DNA of 64,000 nucleotides, taken from NCBI RefSeq assembly GCF_964021845.1, contig NZ_CAXHZC010000007.1:1-64000 (forward strand). Reading direction: 5' to 3'. Below the pieces are notes generated by a model that was not told where the DNA came from, did not search any database, and worked only from the letters and a program-made list of their open reading frames with translations. Shown here one piece after another: positions 54,001 through 63,095 of the stretch; position 1 is the stretch's first letter; every line of letters starts with the position of its first letter. Source of the DNA: Arcticibacterium sp964021845 (lineage in GTDB: Bacteria > Bacteroidota > Bacteroidia > Cytophagales > Spirosomataceae). The position numbers and the translations under genes are program-made.

Positions 54001-54074
54001 TTGACGCAAGTTTAGATGGCAATGTAACTCCGGCTACATGGTCAGCTACTTTGGGTATAAATGTTAAATTTTAA
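51048..54074 (+). CDS. SusC/RagA-family TonB-dependent importer 3
   Basis: 1008-aa outer-membrane importer. It shares its signal-peptide end (SLQSVAQVTGTVGGDDASEL), plug (EEVVVVGYGTVKKSQ, GRIAGVDVMQAGSKPG) and barrel motifs with SusC2. The DNA encoding LQSVAQ is nearly identical in both copies, indicating tandem duplication. The Ca-type loop DQNNDGVINADD is kept near residue 825. Long substitutions occur in the extracellular loops, as expected for changed ligand specificity. SusD3 starts 13 nt downstream. Confidence 0.95.
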   Translation: MKRTRLSNTADSLKTRIWQLSLAGSSFMLFFLLTSLQSVAQVTGTVGGDDASELPGVSVVVKGTTIGTTTDVNGKYSIAAPANSTLTFSFVGYVSQEVVVGNQSVINVTLNTDAAALEEVVVVGYGTVKKSQLTGAISTVKAKDITDLPLENTQQALQGRIAGVDVMQAGSKPGTQPRVVIRGRRSFSAGNDPLYVLDGIPLSTGTGDINPNDIASMEVLKDASATAIYGARGANGVILITSKRGTKGKPVVYYDAYYGVSKAHDIIDLMDGEQFAATKREAYRQADGTIPDDASIFTTVELESIALGRSTDYVSGLLQTGTKMNHQIGFAGGNDRSQFYMSLNYYKDNGIIPNQSYNRNVLRVNLDHNITKNLRIGLSGFMNYSVREGESFNPLGGAFRENPLGQPYNEDGSLNFLPTEDGLRSNPFSEIVDGAIVNQRKSNRLFAGLYAEWNILKDLKYRFNFGPDIRNDKYDNFAGTFTNAVRLGPPRASIENQDIFNYTIENILSYDKKLFGNQNMNLTAVQSYQTDNFQRNGVAVSGIPSENQQYNSLGTASIIDNVYSTLEEWTILSYMGRLNYGINDKYLLTASLRADGSSRFGANTKWGYFPAVAVAWNMSEESFIKSARSIDLMKLRLSYGSIGNQGIRPYQTQGLLTQTAYNFGNSAAFGYAPGTIGNPDLKWETSTTLNLGLDFSLYSGRIYGSLEYYNTNTSDLLLSRNLPTSTGFSLVTTNVGKTRNSGFEGTISTVNVTKSNSFKWSTDFTFFTNKEQIVELANGKVDDVGNGWFIGEPLSVIFDYEQQGIWQTDEADLAASYGGVPGEIRVVDQNNDGVINADDRVKQGSGVPKFSGGITNRISFKNFDFSAFVYARLGQTIRSNYHTSNNSLFGRYNNIDVDYWTPTNPVNTFPKPNQNQEFPKWGSSLNIFDGSFVKIRNINLGYNFAEAAAKKLGMQSLRIYSSVQQPFIFSSFISKYSGSDPETDIDASLDGNVTPATWSATLGINVKF

Positions 54075-54087
54075 AATATAAGCAACA

Positions 54088-55770
54088 ATGAAAAATATAA
54101 AACAAACACTATTCAGAAAGATGAAGAGTATAAGAATGGTAGCGTTGCTTTTAGTTACGTTATTAACTGGTCAGTCCTGTGAAGACCCTTTAAAAGAAAA
54201 TGTTATTTCTGATATAGGAAATGACTACATCAACTCACCTGTAGGATTTGAAGATGCAGTTAAAGCTTCTTATTCTTATTTAAGACAGTTTTATGCCCAA
54301 GAAATGGGAATGACTATGTCTCAGATGGGTACGGATACATATACGCATGGTGCAGATGGTAGTTATAAACGATATGACAGATACGAGTCAGACCTTGATG
54401 GAAGAGATAACTGGGTAAGAACCTTGTGGAGAGAGTACTATAGAGGTATAAATACTTGTAATGCGGTAATTGAGCGTGGACCTAACATTGAAGGTATTAA
54501 CGCTGCAACCTTGAAAACAAGAATTGCCGAAGCTAAAGCTTTAAGAGCACACTTTTACTTTGTGCTAGTTCAGCATTACGGTGGTCTTGATTTAAGATTA
54601 ACAGAGTCTTCTGGTCCTATTACGGAAATCACTCGTTCTTCAGAAGAGGCTGTTTATACGCAGATCTTAGCGGATTACGCTGCTGCAATGCCTGATCTAC
54701 CTGCCACAAGTGGTGAGTGGGGAAGATACACGCAATTAGCTGTAGAGTCTATGCTTGTGAAGGTTCATATGGCACTTGCGACACGTCCGTTTGGTGGTGG
54801 AGCATCTGACTTTGCCAAGGCTGAGCAGTATGGTAAAAATGTAATCAATAACTATGATAGAGAATTAGTTTCTGACTATGCTGAACTATTCCAATTAGGT
54901 AATGACGAAAACTCAGAAGCTCTTTTCTCTGTACAGTTTAGCTATGATTTATTAACAGCTGGTGGAACCGGTAATAGATGGCATTTATACTACTTAATGG
55001 AGTATGATACTCAGCCAGGTATGAGCCGTGTGTTAGAAGTGGGTCGTCCATGGAAACGTTTGAGACCAACTGACTATACGTATAACATTGCTTTTGCAGA
55101 CCGTGTAAATGATGTTCGTTATGATAAGAGTTTCAAGAAAGTGTTCTATGCAACACGTGAGGGAACTTTCCCTACATCTCTTGATAAATCAAAAGACGAA
55201 ATCACTGTTGCTATTGGTGATACCGCTATTTATATGCCTGGTTTCGAAATGACTGAAGAAGAAAAAGCCAAACGCCCTTATCAAGTGTACTGCCCTAGCG
55301 TGTACCAAGAAAAGCAATTTGGTGTTTTATCTAAATTCTTAGACCCATTAAGAGCAAGTATTAATGAGGTACAAGGTGGAAGAGATTTCATGATTACTCG
55401 TCTTGGTGACATCTACTTAAACGTAGCTGAGTGTTTAATTATGCAAGGGAAGAATGCTGAGGCTGTTAACTATATCAATCCTGTTCGTAGGAGAGCTGCC
55501 GCTTCTGGTTCAGAAAATGTAATGGAAATCACTGCAGACCAAGCTACCATGGAGTTTATCTATGACGAAAGAGCTAGAGAGCTTTTAGGTGAAGGACACA
55601 GATGGACTGACCTTAAACGTTGGGGTAAATTAGTGGAGCGAGTAAAAATGTATAACCCTAATGGTTCTGTAAACATTGAAGAGAAGCATAATTACAGACC
55701 AATTCCGCAAGAGCAAATTGACCTTGTGGACGGTGGTAATGCTTCATTCCCTCAAAACCCTGGTTACTAA
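54088..55770 (+). CDS. SusD/RagB-family lipoprotein 3
   Basis: 560-aa surface lipoprotein, partner of SusC3. Lipobox LLTGQSC (Cys near residue 31) after a positively charged n-region with an alternative ATG at 54121. Motifs parallel SusD2: NDYINSPVGFEDAVKASYS, VQHYGGLDLRLTE, YDERARELLGEGHRWTDLKR, RPIPQEQ and C-terminal NPGY. Part of a duplicated susCD unit; its terminator is at 55802. Confidence 0.95.
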   Translation: MKNIKQTLFRKMKSIRMVALLLVTLLTGQSCEDPLKENVISDIGNDYINSPVGFEDAVKASYSYLRQFYAQEMGMTMSQMGTDTYTHGADGSYKRYDRYESDLDGRDNWVRTLWREYYRGINTCNAVIERGPNIEGINAATLKTRIAEAKALRAHFYFVLVQHYGGLDLRLTESSGPITEITRSSEEAVYTQILADYAAAMPDLPATSGEWGRYTQLAVESMLVKVHMALATRPFGGGASDFAKAEQYGKNVINNYDRELVSDYAELFQLGNDENSEALFSVQFSYDLLTAGGTGNRWHLYYLMEYDTQPGMSRVLEVGRPWKRLRPTDYTYNIAFADRVNDVRYDKSFKKVFYATREGTFPTSLDKSKDEITVAIGDTAIYMPGFEMTEEEKAKRPYQVYCPSVYQEKQFGVLSKFLDPLRASINEVQGGRDFMITRLGDIYLNVAECLIMQGKNAEAVNYINPVRRRAAASGSENVMEITADQATMEFIYDERARELLGEGHRWTDLKRWGKLVERVKMYNPNGSVNIEEKHNYRPIPQEQIDLVDGGNASFPQNPGY

Positions 55771-55801
55771 TAATTATTTTAGTTTATAATAAGACGAATA
55801 G

Positions 55802-55825
55802 GGCATCTCCTTTATGGGAGGTGCC
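55802..55825 (+). terminator. Terminator of the susCD3 operon
   Basis: 9-bp stem with one T-G wobble (GGCATCTCC/GGAGGTGCC), 6-nt loop, then a T-rich tract. The tract doubles as the last codons (poly-Lys) and stop of the convergent 95-aa gene. Confidence 0.85.
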
Positions 55826-55826
55826 T

Positions 55827-56114
55827 TTATTTTTTTAGGCGAATAACCTGTGAACCTTTCTTTGGAATTCTTTCTATAACTCCTCGAGCTTCTAAATCAA
55901 GTTTAACTGTTACAAAGTACCAGCCTACCTTTCCCTCAAAACTTGCCTGTAATTCACCTTTAGCTTGTTCAAATAGATCAAAAAAGCCAATCTCAGTACT
56001 TTCTTTGAGAGCTGTTAAAATATAATCCTTAAGTGTATTATATTTCTCCATATCAATATTCACCCCGTTTTTCCCTTGAGGATGAAGCGTAAGTATCTTC
56101 TCTGGTTTTGACAT
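55827..56114 (-). CDS. Small DUF6958-like protein
   Basis: 95-aa cytoplasmic protein that resembles, as I recall, the DUF6958 family (HPQGKNGVNIDMEKY at the N-terminus, GKVGWYFVTVKLDLEARGVI in the second half). The second half looks like a winged-helix or related fold. Function is unknown. No signal peptide. It lies 21 nt downstream of the acyltransferase gene and its last codons sit in the terminator of susD3. Could be a DNA-binding regulator; this is only inferred from the fold. Confidence 0.7.
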   Translation of the reverse strand: MSKPEKILTLHPQGKNGVNIDMEKYNTLKDYILTALKESTEIGFFDLFEQAKGELQASFEGKVGWYFVTVKLDLEARGVIERIPKKGSQVIRLKK

Positions 56115-56134
56115 AATATCACCAGGTATTAAAC

Positions 56135-57241
56135 TTACTTTATACCGAAAAGCAAGTGTAGCAATTTAACTCTCCTTATAATAAATTCATAAAGCATCCA
56201 AGTCAAGCCAAAAGTACCGAGGACTAAGACAAACATTTTTATGCCGTAATGGATGTTCAAGTCTACCAAATAGAAGGCTAAAAGCATCATTACAGTTTGG
56301 TGTAAAATATAAAAAGGATATACCGCCTTATTTCTATAAGTTAAAAGCTCACTTGGTTTATTAAGGTACTTTGAGGCAAAACCAAAGATGGTCAATATCC
56401 AGGCCCAACAGTTAATTTGGCGAGCTATTGGAATCCAGAAACTTGGGTCTAAATTATACCAAAGCCAAACTAAGCATGGCAAAGCTACTATACCTATTAT
56501 GAGTGAAGCGTATCGCAGTTTTTCTACCGTTTTCCAAAAGGCTTCTTTTATACTTACCAAAAGAAAGCCATAGATGAATAAAGTAAAAAACCAGGCCAAA
56601 GCGTACCAATCCCCTATTAAAGCATGTGTAACGGGATAGTCACCCTCTAAAAAAAGATCTACTAATATTAAGGGGATAGCAAATAGGTATATTAATCCTT
56701 TATTCTTCTTTATCGTACTTTTCAGAAACGAAATAATAGAATTGCCTTCCTGCCTTAACCATAGAAATAATGGTAGTGCCGCTAAAGACATTAAAAACAA
56801 ATAGGGTAAAAACCAGAGGTGATGCCAGCTAAAGTTGCCTTCGGGATATGGTCCCGTATTAAAAATAGATGGGTAAAAATCTAAAAAGCTAGAATACTCA
56901 GCTCCCTTATAAATACGCTCTAAATACACCTGTGGCGGAACAATAATTAAGATTCCAACCACTAAAGGAATAAAGAGCCTTTTGAACCTTTCTAGACTAA
57001 AAGCCCAGCCACTTTTCATTGACAAGGCATAACTGGTTCCAATACCAGAAACCACAAAAAGTATAGGAAGCCGCCATTGATTCACGAAAATCATAGGCCA
57101 CTGAATCCAGTCTACAATAACATTGTTTTTCAGATGAAAACCCCACTCCACGAAGAGCATTCCTACGTGATAAAAAATCAGCATATCGAATACGATAACT
57201 CTTATCCAATCAATGTCGTGGCGACGGGTTTTATTTTTCAT
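56135..57241 (-). CDS. Membrane acyltransferase (acyltransferase-3 family)
   Basis: Integral membrane protein of 368 aa with about ten hydrophobic segments, typical of acyltransferases that O-acylate sugars or lipids. The N-terminal RRHDIDWIRVIVFDMLIFYH, with conserved Arg and His, is the family start. The ATG at 57241 (MKNKTRRHD) is preferred; an upstream ATG chain (57322, 57355) would add a 27-38-residue tail. It precedes the small DUF6958-like gene by 20 nt. Substrate unknown. The neighbouring GEVED protein is divergent. Confidence 0.87.
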   Translation of the reverse strand: MKNKTRRHDIDWIRVIVFDMLIFYHVGMLFVEWGFHLKNNVIVDWIQWPMIFVNQWRLPILFVVSGIGTSYALSMKSGWAFSLERFKRLFIPLVVGILIIVPPQVYLERIYKGAEYSSFLDFYPSIFNTGPYPEGNFSWHHLWFLPYLFLMSLAALPLFLWLRQEGNSIISFLKSTIKKNKGLIYLFAIPLILVDLFLEGDYPVTHALIGDWYALAWFFTLFIYGFLLVSIKEAFWKTVEKLRYASLIIGIVALPCLVWLWYNLDPSFWIPIARQINCWAWILTIFGFASKYLNKPSELLTYRNKAVYPFYILHQTVMMLLAFYLVDLNIHYGIKMFVLVLGTFGLTWMLYEFIIRRVKLLHLLFGIK

Positions 57242-57386
57242 GAGTGTTGGATGAGAATATTGGTCAGATGGTTGCTTTAATGGACATGCAAAATAAAAAG
57301 TCTTAGTCTTTAATTTCCTCATTTTTGTATATTTACCCAACCGCTTCAAGAACATATCTCCATCTTTAAAAAAGCTCTGTTACCTT

Positions 57387-60300
57387 ATGAGAATAGCTGT
57401 CTCATCCCTCTACTTCCGATATTACTTTCTATTGATACTCCTTTTTTCTGGCACAGCTTCTATTATAGCTCAGCCCCGCATCTTCATGGATAAATCCTTC
57501 GGTGGAAGAGGAGCGGAGGGAATACAGACTTTACGTAAAACACCAGATGGTGGTTACGTTTTTATAGGATATGCAAAGTCTAACGACGGCCAAGTGTCAG
57601 GAGTTTATCCTTCCGCTATAAATCACTATTATTATTACCCTGAAATTGATGTTTATGCATATGAGCCGGACCTTTGGTTAGTTAAACTGGATGCCAACTT
57701 TAATGTAAGCTGGTCTAAAACGTTTGGTGGGAGCCTTAGTGATACAGGACAAGATATCCTAGTCCAAAATGATGGTATAATTGTTATAGGCCAAATTAAT
57801 TCAACAAACGGCAAAGTACCCAGACCAACGGACAAAGGCTCTCTTTGGGTTGCTAAGTTCAGTTTTTATGGTCAAATTATGTGGCGTACTTTCCCAAGTA
57901 CCAAGCCAACATATGGAGCATCTAAAGTAACACAGACTACAGACAATAATCTACTTATAGTAACTACAGATATTGAAAACAATGATTATGGTATCTCGGC
58001 AATAAAACTCAACAATTCTGGAACATTATTATGGCAAAGACGGTATGGTGGAACAGCCAGCGATACATTTGTAGATCTTGTAAAAAATGGAAATCGAATA
58101 ATTATTGGAGCTCACACCAGAAGCGGTGGAACCGGAGATGTTCCTGAGCAAAGTAGTTTTGAAGACAGTTGGATTTTCTCAATTGACAATTCTGGTAACA
58201 TTCTATCTAATTTCACGAAAAGTGCCGAGTTTAACAAACTAGCATCTGATGGTACTAACTATTACTTATTTAACGGCGATGGTTCTCTGTTTTCCATAAA
58301 TAAATATGATCAATACTCAAACTTAATATGGACAAAGTATTACGACGGAAACACACCGCTGGATGTAGTTAAGTATGACACGAACCACATGCTTTTACTT
58401 AGCAAAACATTTCGAGAAGATGGTAACATATATGGTAAGAAAAAATTTGGGCAATCTGATCTTTGGCTTATGAAGGTCAATATTGAATTCGGAGAAATTG
58501 TCTGGTCTAAAATAATAGGTGGTTCCGGTGCCGAAGGGCCTACTGAGGTCCACGGCTTAGGAAATGCTTCAGTTATTTTAGATCATCAGAATCAAATCTT
58601 AGTTTCTGCAAACACCAATTCCACAGATCATGATATTTCTCAAACCCTTAGTGACCCACGTTACTTATTCCTTCATGATGCCTGGATTGCCCAATTCGAA
58701 AAAGAATTTAACCATTCTGGATATCAAATAGACAGTCTAAGCAAGAAAAGCTATTGTGTAGGGGATAGCATATTACTTCACTACTCCGGAACTAATCAAA
58801 GAAATTTTGAATGCGAGATTTCTAACAACAAAGGACAATTTGACGATATATATAAAATCAATATTTCTGGCGAATCTCCTTTAAAAATACCAGTTCCAGA
58901 TGATGAAACCTTTGAATACGGCTATGGCTACAAAATAAAAATGAAAAGCCTTTCAGACGGAACTGTAAGTGCTAATCTGAGCGAAGACTTTGCCATAAAT
59001 ACTCCCGTAAAAGCCACCATTTTTTCTAAGGATTCTCTGATAAGCCAAAACCGTAACTATGAATACTCAGTTTCACTAGAAGGTGGACCACCCATAAGTG
59101 GAAACCTTAATGCAAACAAATGGAGACAAAAGAATTTTAGAGATTATAATACAGCCACCTACTTTTCAGATTTGAATATCTTAGACCCTGATACTACAAC
59201 TACAGTTCTTTATATAACAGAATTAAAAAACAGTTGCGGCTATAATAGAGACACGATCTCTTTTACTATTCAAAAAGAATATTGTTCGCTAGGAGGCGGT
59301 GGAGGAAATTCTTCCTATAACCCGCAGTATTTCACCTTGAAAGATGAAGAAGACAAGCATTTAATAAATATCAATTCTTCAAACAATATCTCTAAATCGT
59401 ACGAATACCTTTCAGAACAAAACATAGAACTTGTTTTAGGAGATTTGTACTATATGGAAGACTTATCTGAAGCTTTCGATAGATTCGGACAACCTACAAA
59501 TTTTAGCCTCTCCGTTTGGTTAGACATGAACTTTAATGGAATTTTCGACTCTTCCGAAAAAATTTATTCTGGTAGTTCAACTTTATTAAATGACGGCAAA
59601 AGTTTATTAAGGGGGCTCTTTCCTATCCCTGCTGAAGTAAAATACGGTATAACTAGAATGAGAATAGTTTCATCAGAATACGATAACCCATGCGATTCAG
59701 GAGGTTGGGCACGTGATATTAGCGTTAATTTAAAACCAGCTTCGTCTAATTCAATTGGTGTTCGGATACCAGACAATGTTCCTCCTTTTTGCACAAAAAA
59801 GACCGTCAAACTTCCTTTATTCAGTACAGGTAATATTCCTCTTCCCTCTTCGCTCACTTTTCGAATTTCAAATAGTAGTGGTAATTTCTTAGACAGTTCT
59901 CCAATTAACGGAATCATTGAAAATGACAGCTTAGAGTTTTACTTAGACAGCACGTTTAATGTAGGCTCCAATTACAAAATTAAGATAGTACGCCCTAATA
60001 AAAACATTAGTACCCCTACATCTATGCCATTTGTCATAAATTCAATCCCTAAAGTAGAACTTATAGGAAGCTCAGAATTTATAAAGAGTGGTACCAAAAT
60101 CTCTTTTTTGGTTAATGTTCAAGGAAGTGCAAACAGCCATTATATTGTAGATAAGAGCTGGACACACTCAGCTATCAATGCGGTCTACCTACAAAACAAC
60201 CGTCAAGAAAACTTCTATCCCGATTCTGATGGGGAGTATTACGTAAGAAAACTAGAAAACAATTGTGGCATAAGCGAAAGAAGTAATAGCATTATTATAA

Positions 60301-61025
60301 AAATAGACGAAAACTCTTGTAGTCCAAGAGGAGGAGGTCCGGATAATGGACATATGAAATATATCCCAATTTCAAAGTTTATTGTTAAAGATTCAATGAG
60401 TAATAATGACATAATCTATAAGGAGTCTCAAACTAACATGTTTGGATATAAGCTATACAATGAGGTTTATAAAATAACTTCAGGTGGAACTTATTCATTT
60501 CAACTTGAAGCTACTTCAAGGTGGGTAGATGACTATTTCAACAACGGCTTCTATGAAACGAATCCTCAAAGTTTCATGATTTGGATTGACAAAAATCATG
60601 ACAATATTTTCTCTTCTACTGAAGTCCTTTATCAAAATTTAAATTCGGAAATGAACCCTTCATTTCAAGGTTTTTTCACTATTCCTAAAGATTTTCCTTC
60701 TGGATTAACTAGACTACGAGTTAGAGCTTGGGATGGCCGATTACCAGAATTTGATTACCCATGTGCAATTACTTCTGTTAACTATATTTCAGAAACCGAA
60801 GATTATTGGCTTGATATTTCTGATTGCAAAGAAAATTTTTCTCTTCAAAGTTTAGTTGATAATGTAAGCATTGAGAGCAAGTCAAGAGGATATTTGTCTC
60901 TTGAAAACTCATTAATTACAAATAGCCAAGTAAAACTACAAGCTGAAAACTATATACTGGTAAAACCACCCTTTCAAATAAATTCTGGCACCGTATTCAA
61001 AGCTTCTATTTCGGGATGTAATTAA
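57387..61025 (+). CDS. Large secreted GEVED-domain protein with GCX-COOH C-terminus
   Basis: 1212-aa secreted protein. Signal peptide (LLILLFSGTASIIAQ), then a propeller-like region (residues 35-450) with repeated GGxGAE... and WSKTFGG-type motifs, resembling Bacteroidota surface proteins. Ig-like regions follow, and two GEVED-type domains at about 690-780 (SVWLDMNFNGIFDSSEKI) and 1050-1150 (FMIWIDKNHDNIF, TEDYWLDI). The C-terminus is a compact repeat fold (3-coathanger stack type, as I recall) ending Gly-Cys-Asn, the GCX-COOH signature thought to be a sorting signal. No type A T9SS motif is present. Ends immediately before the convergent esterase gene. Function unknown. Confidence 0.88.
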   Translation: MRIAVSSLYFRYYFLLILLFSGTASIIAQPRIFMDKSFGGRGAEGIQTLRKTPDGGYVFIGYAKSNDGQVSGVYPSAINHYYYYPEIDVYAYEPDLWLVKLDANFNVSWSKTFGGSLSDTGQDILVQNDGIIVIGQINSTNGKVPRPTDKGSLWVAKFSFYGQIMWRTFPSTKPTYGASKVTQTTDNNLLIVTTDIENNDYGISAIKLNNSGTLLWQRRYGGTASDTFVDLVKNGNRIIIGAHTRSGGTGDVPEQSSFEDSWIFSIDNSGNILSNFTKSAEFNKLASDGTNYYLFNGDGSLFSINKYDQYSNLIWTKYYDGNTPLDVVKYDTNHMLLLSKTFREDGNIYGKKKFGQSDLWLMKVNIEFGEIVWSKIIGGSGAEGPTEVHGLGNASVILDHQNQILVSANTNSTDHDISQTLSDPRYLFLHDAWIAQFEKEFNHSGYQIDSLSKKSYCVGDSILLHYSGTNQRNFECEISNNKGQFDDIYKINISGESPLKIPVPDDETFEYGYGYKIKMKSLSDGTVSANLSEDFAINTPVKATIFSKDSLISQNRNYEYSVSLEGGPPISGNLNANKWRQKNFRDYNTATYFSDLNILDPDTTTTVLYITELKNSCGYNRDTISFTIQKEYCSLGGGGGNSSYNPQYFTLKDEEDKHLININSSNNISKSYEYLSEQNIELVLGDLYYMEDLSEAFDRFGQPTNFSLSVWLDMNFNGIFDSSEKIYSGSSTLLNDGKSLLRGLFPIPAEVKYGITRMRIVSSEYDNPCDSGGWARDISVNLKPASSNSIGVRIPDNVPPFCTKKTVKLPLFSTGNIPLPSSLTFRISNSSGNFLDSSPINGIIENDSLEFYLDSTFNVGSNYKIKIVRPNKNISTPTSMPFVINSIPKVELIGSSEFIKSGTKISFLVNVQGSANSHYIVDKSWTHSAINAVYLQNNRQENFYPDSDGEYYVRKLENNCGISERSNSIIIKIDENSCSPRGGGPDNGHMKYIPISKFIVKDSMSNNDIIYKESQTNMFGYKLYNEVYKITSGGTYSFQLEATSRWVDDYFNNGFYETNPQSFMIWIDKNHDNIFSSTEVLYQNLNSEMNPSFQGFFTIPKDFPSGLTRLRVRAWDGRLPEFDYPCAITSVNYISETEDYWLDISDCKENFSLQSLVDNVSIESKSRGYLSLENSLITNSQVKLQAENYILVKPPFQINSGTVFKASISGCN

Positions 61026-62984
61026 CTATTCAAAATGGCTATCCTCTGTAATACCTCTCCATGAGTCGGTTCTAAACGGGGAGGCTGGCAGGTTTTCCTT
61101 ATTGAACAAATTGGCATCTACAGGAGAATTTGACCAGCCATACCTTACCGCTTTGGGTACTTTAACCATTGGATGTGAAACCACAACTGTATTTCCTACA
61201 ATTTTAGACTCCGCGAAATAGAATTTCTTATCTGCTCCTGCTATTTCAAACCCTTCTAGATTTCCGTACTTATTATTTGCCTTTAAACCTCCTCCAACAT
61301 TGTCAAAACTAAGAACAGCTCTTTTTCCTTTTATCCTCATGCTTTTAAAAGTAGGCCCGCTAAAAACTACATTTTTACCGTAAGCTACCTTTTCTGCAGA
61401 AAGTGCCATTCTAAACCCTACATCTTGTTTATTCCTGGGATGAATATCATTAGGATTACCAATGTCAATAGTCACCACTTCGCCGGTTTTAGGAAGTCTT
61501 AAGGCCATACTTTGAGCTTCTCTTAGCTCTGCCCAATCGGAACCTGTATTACTGTCATTAAAAGCACCATAACTTGAAAGCTGTACCCAGAAAAAAGGCA
61601 ACTCTTCTTTCCATTGGTTCCGCCAGTCATTAATTAAAAGGGAAAAGGCTTTCCTGTAATCGTACGCTCTTCCAGCATTAGACTCCCCTTGATACCAAAG
61701 AACACCTTTCAAGCCTAAACCTACCACTGGTGCTATCATGGCATTATAACATAAAGTACCTTCATTATTCATCCATGGCTTATATTTTCTTGGAGCATCC
61801 CAACTTGGTCTTGCATTCCAGTCTGAATCCATTAGAGGAAGGGAAGAATCCGCAAAAGAGAGTTTATATTTATCGGCACCGTGACTTAATCCTAAGTCTG
61901 TATTTTCTGGGCCTCTATTTGCCGCAAACTTTACAAGCAAACTATTTTCGCCCGCATTCCATACACCATGAGGGATTTTAAATTTAATAAGGTCTTCATG
62001 ATAGCCTTGATAAACCAATTTCCCATTTACATAAAATGCTATATCGCCTGTGGTTTCTCCAAAACTTACTTCCGAAATAGACTCCGCTTGCTCTGCTGTA
62101 AGTTCTAAGGTCTTCTGAATATAAACAGTACCTCTAAATGATGGTACACCTTTCCAATCCCAACTTCCCATTGGCCCAATTTTAGTCCAGTTGGAAAAAT
62201 CATAAGTTGGTTTTAGGTAATCTTGCTCATTAATCGTAGAGATGTCAAAGTCTTTTGAACCATGAAAACGCTCAATGGTCTTTTTCTCCATTTTTATGTC
62301 TGATGTTGCTCTGTCAATTGGCATACCTTTCGCATAGTCCTTCAGCACTTCAGAGGTTAACATGGCGGATTTACTTATCCAAGTTTCTACATGCGAGCCT
62401 CCCCAAGCAGAATTAACCAATCCTACTGGCACACCTAAATCTTCTGAAAGTTTTCTGGCAAAGAAATAACCTACTGCCGTAAAATTGCCCACCGTTTTGG
62501 GATTACAAACCTCCCACTCTCTATCTGAAAAATCTTTTTCCGGGCTAAAAGCAGTTGCTTTAGGAATTAAAATATGACGAATAAGTGGGTGATTTCCATT
62601 TTTAACTTCTTCTGCCCAATTATCTACATTCCAAACCTTCCATTCCATATTTGACTGACCAGAGCATAGCCAAACCTCTCCCATAAGAATATCTGAAAAC
62701 GAAATATTCTCATCTCTGTCTGAGATTTCCATTGTCAATGGTTTTAAGTCTGCTGAGGCAGAACCTAAAAGCAAAGACCAATTTCCGTCTGCATCTGTAC
62801 TGGCTTGGTATGATTCTCCATTAAATTTCACTTGTACTTTTTCATTTGGAGTATTCCAACCCCAAACATGAATGGGTTTATCTCTTTGAAGTACCATGTG
62901 GTCTCCAAAAATATTGGCAACCTTTAATTGAGCAAAAGCAGTAGAGCTAATAAGGAATAGAAGAAGGCTTAGAATCTTATTCAT
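61026..62984 (-). CDS. Sialate O-acetylesterase (SGNH hydrolase)
   Basis: Removes O-acetyl groups, typically from sialic acids or other acetylated sugars. Signal peptide FLISSTAFAQ; the catalytic serine is in CSGQSNMEWKV near residue 110, and the Asp-His pair in NPNDIHPRNKQDVG near residue 520. WYQGESNAG is a further family motif. A galactose-binding-like insertion lies at about 235-350. 652 aa is normal for this family, which is common in Bacteroidota glycan-degrading loci. Its stop codon abuts that of the convergent GEVED gene with no gap. Confidence 0.93.
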   Translation of the reverse strand: MNKILSLLLFLISSTAFAQLKVANIFGDHMVLQRDKPIHVWGWNTPNEKVQVKFNGESYQASTDADGNWSLLLGSASADLKPLTMEISDRDENISFSDILMGEVWLCSGQSNMEWKVWNVDNWAEEVKNGNHPLIRHILIPKATAFSPEKDFSDREWEVCNPKTVGNFTAVGYFFARKLSEDLGVPVGLVNSAWGGSHVETWISKSAMLTSEVLKDYAKGMPIDRATSDIKMEKKTIERFHGSKDFDISTINEQDYLKPTYDFSNWTKIGPMGSWDWKGVPSFRGTVYIQKTLELTAEQAESISEVSFGETTGDIAFYVNGKLVYQGYHEDLIKFKIPHGVWNAGENSLLVKFAANRGPENTDLGLSHGADKYKLSFADSSLPLMDSDWNARPSWDAPRKYKPWMNNEGTLCYNAMIAPVVGLGLKGVLWYQGESNAGRAYDYRKAFSLLINDWRNQWKEELPFFWVQLSSYGAFNDSNTGSDWAELREAQSMALRLPKTGEVVTIDIGNPNDIHPRNKQDVGFRMALSAEKVAYGKNVVFSGPTFKSMRIKGKRAVLSFDNVGGGLKANNKYGNLEGFEIAGADKKFYFAESKIVGNTVVVSHPMVKVPKAVRYGWSNSPVDANLFNKENLPASPFRTDSWRGITEDSHFE

Positions 62985-63095
62985 AGAAATTAATGTTTTG
63001 GCTTAGGGATAGCAGCGGCATCCTTTTTTTGGTGGGGCTGGCTTAGTGTTAAGAAAAAAAGATATAGCGAATAGCCCGACCCTTTGGGTAAGCTC

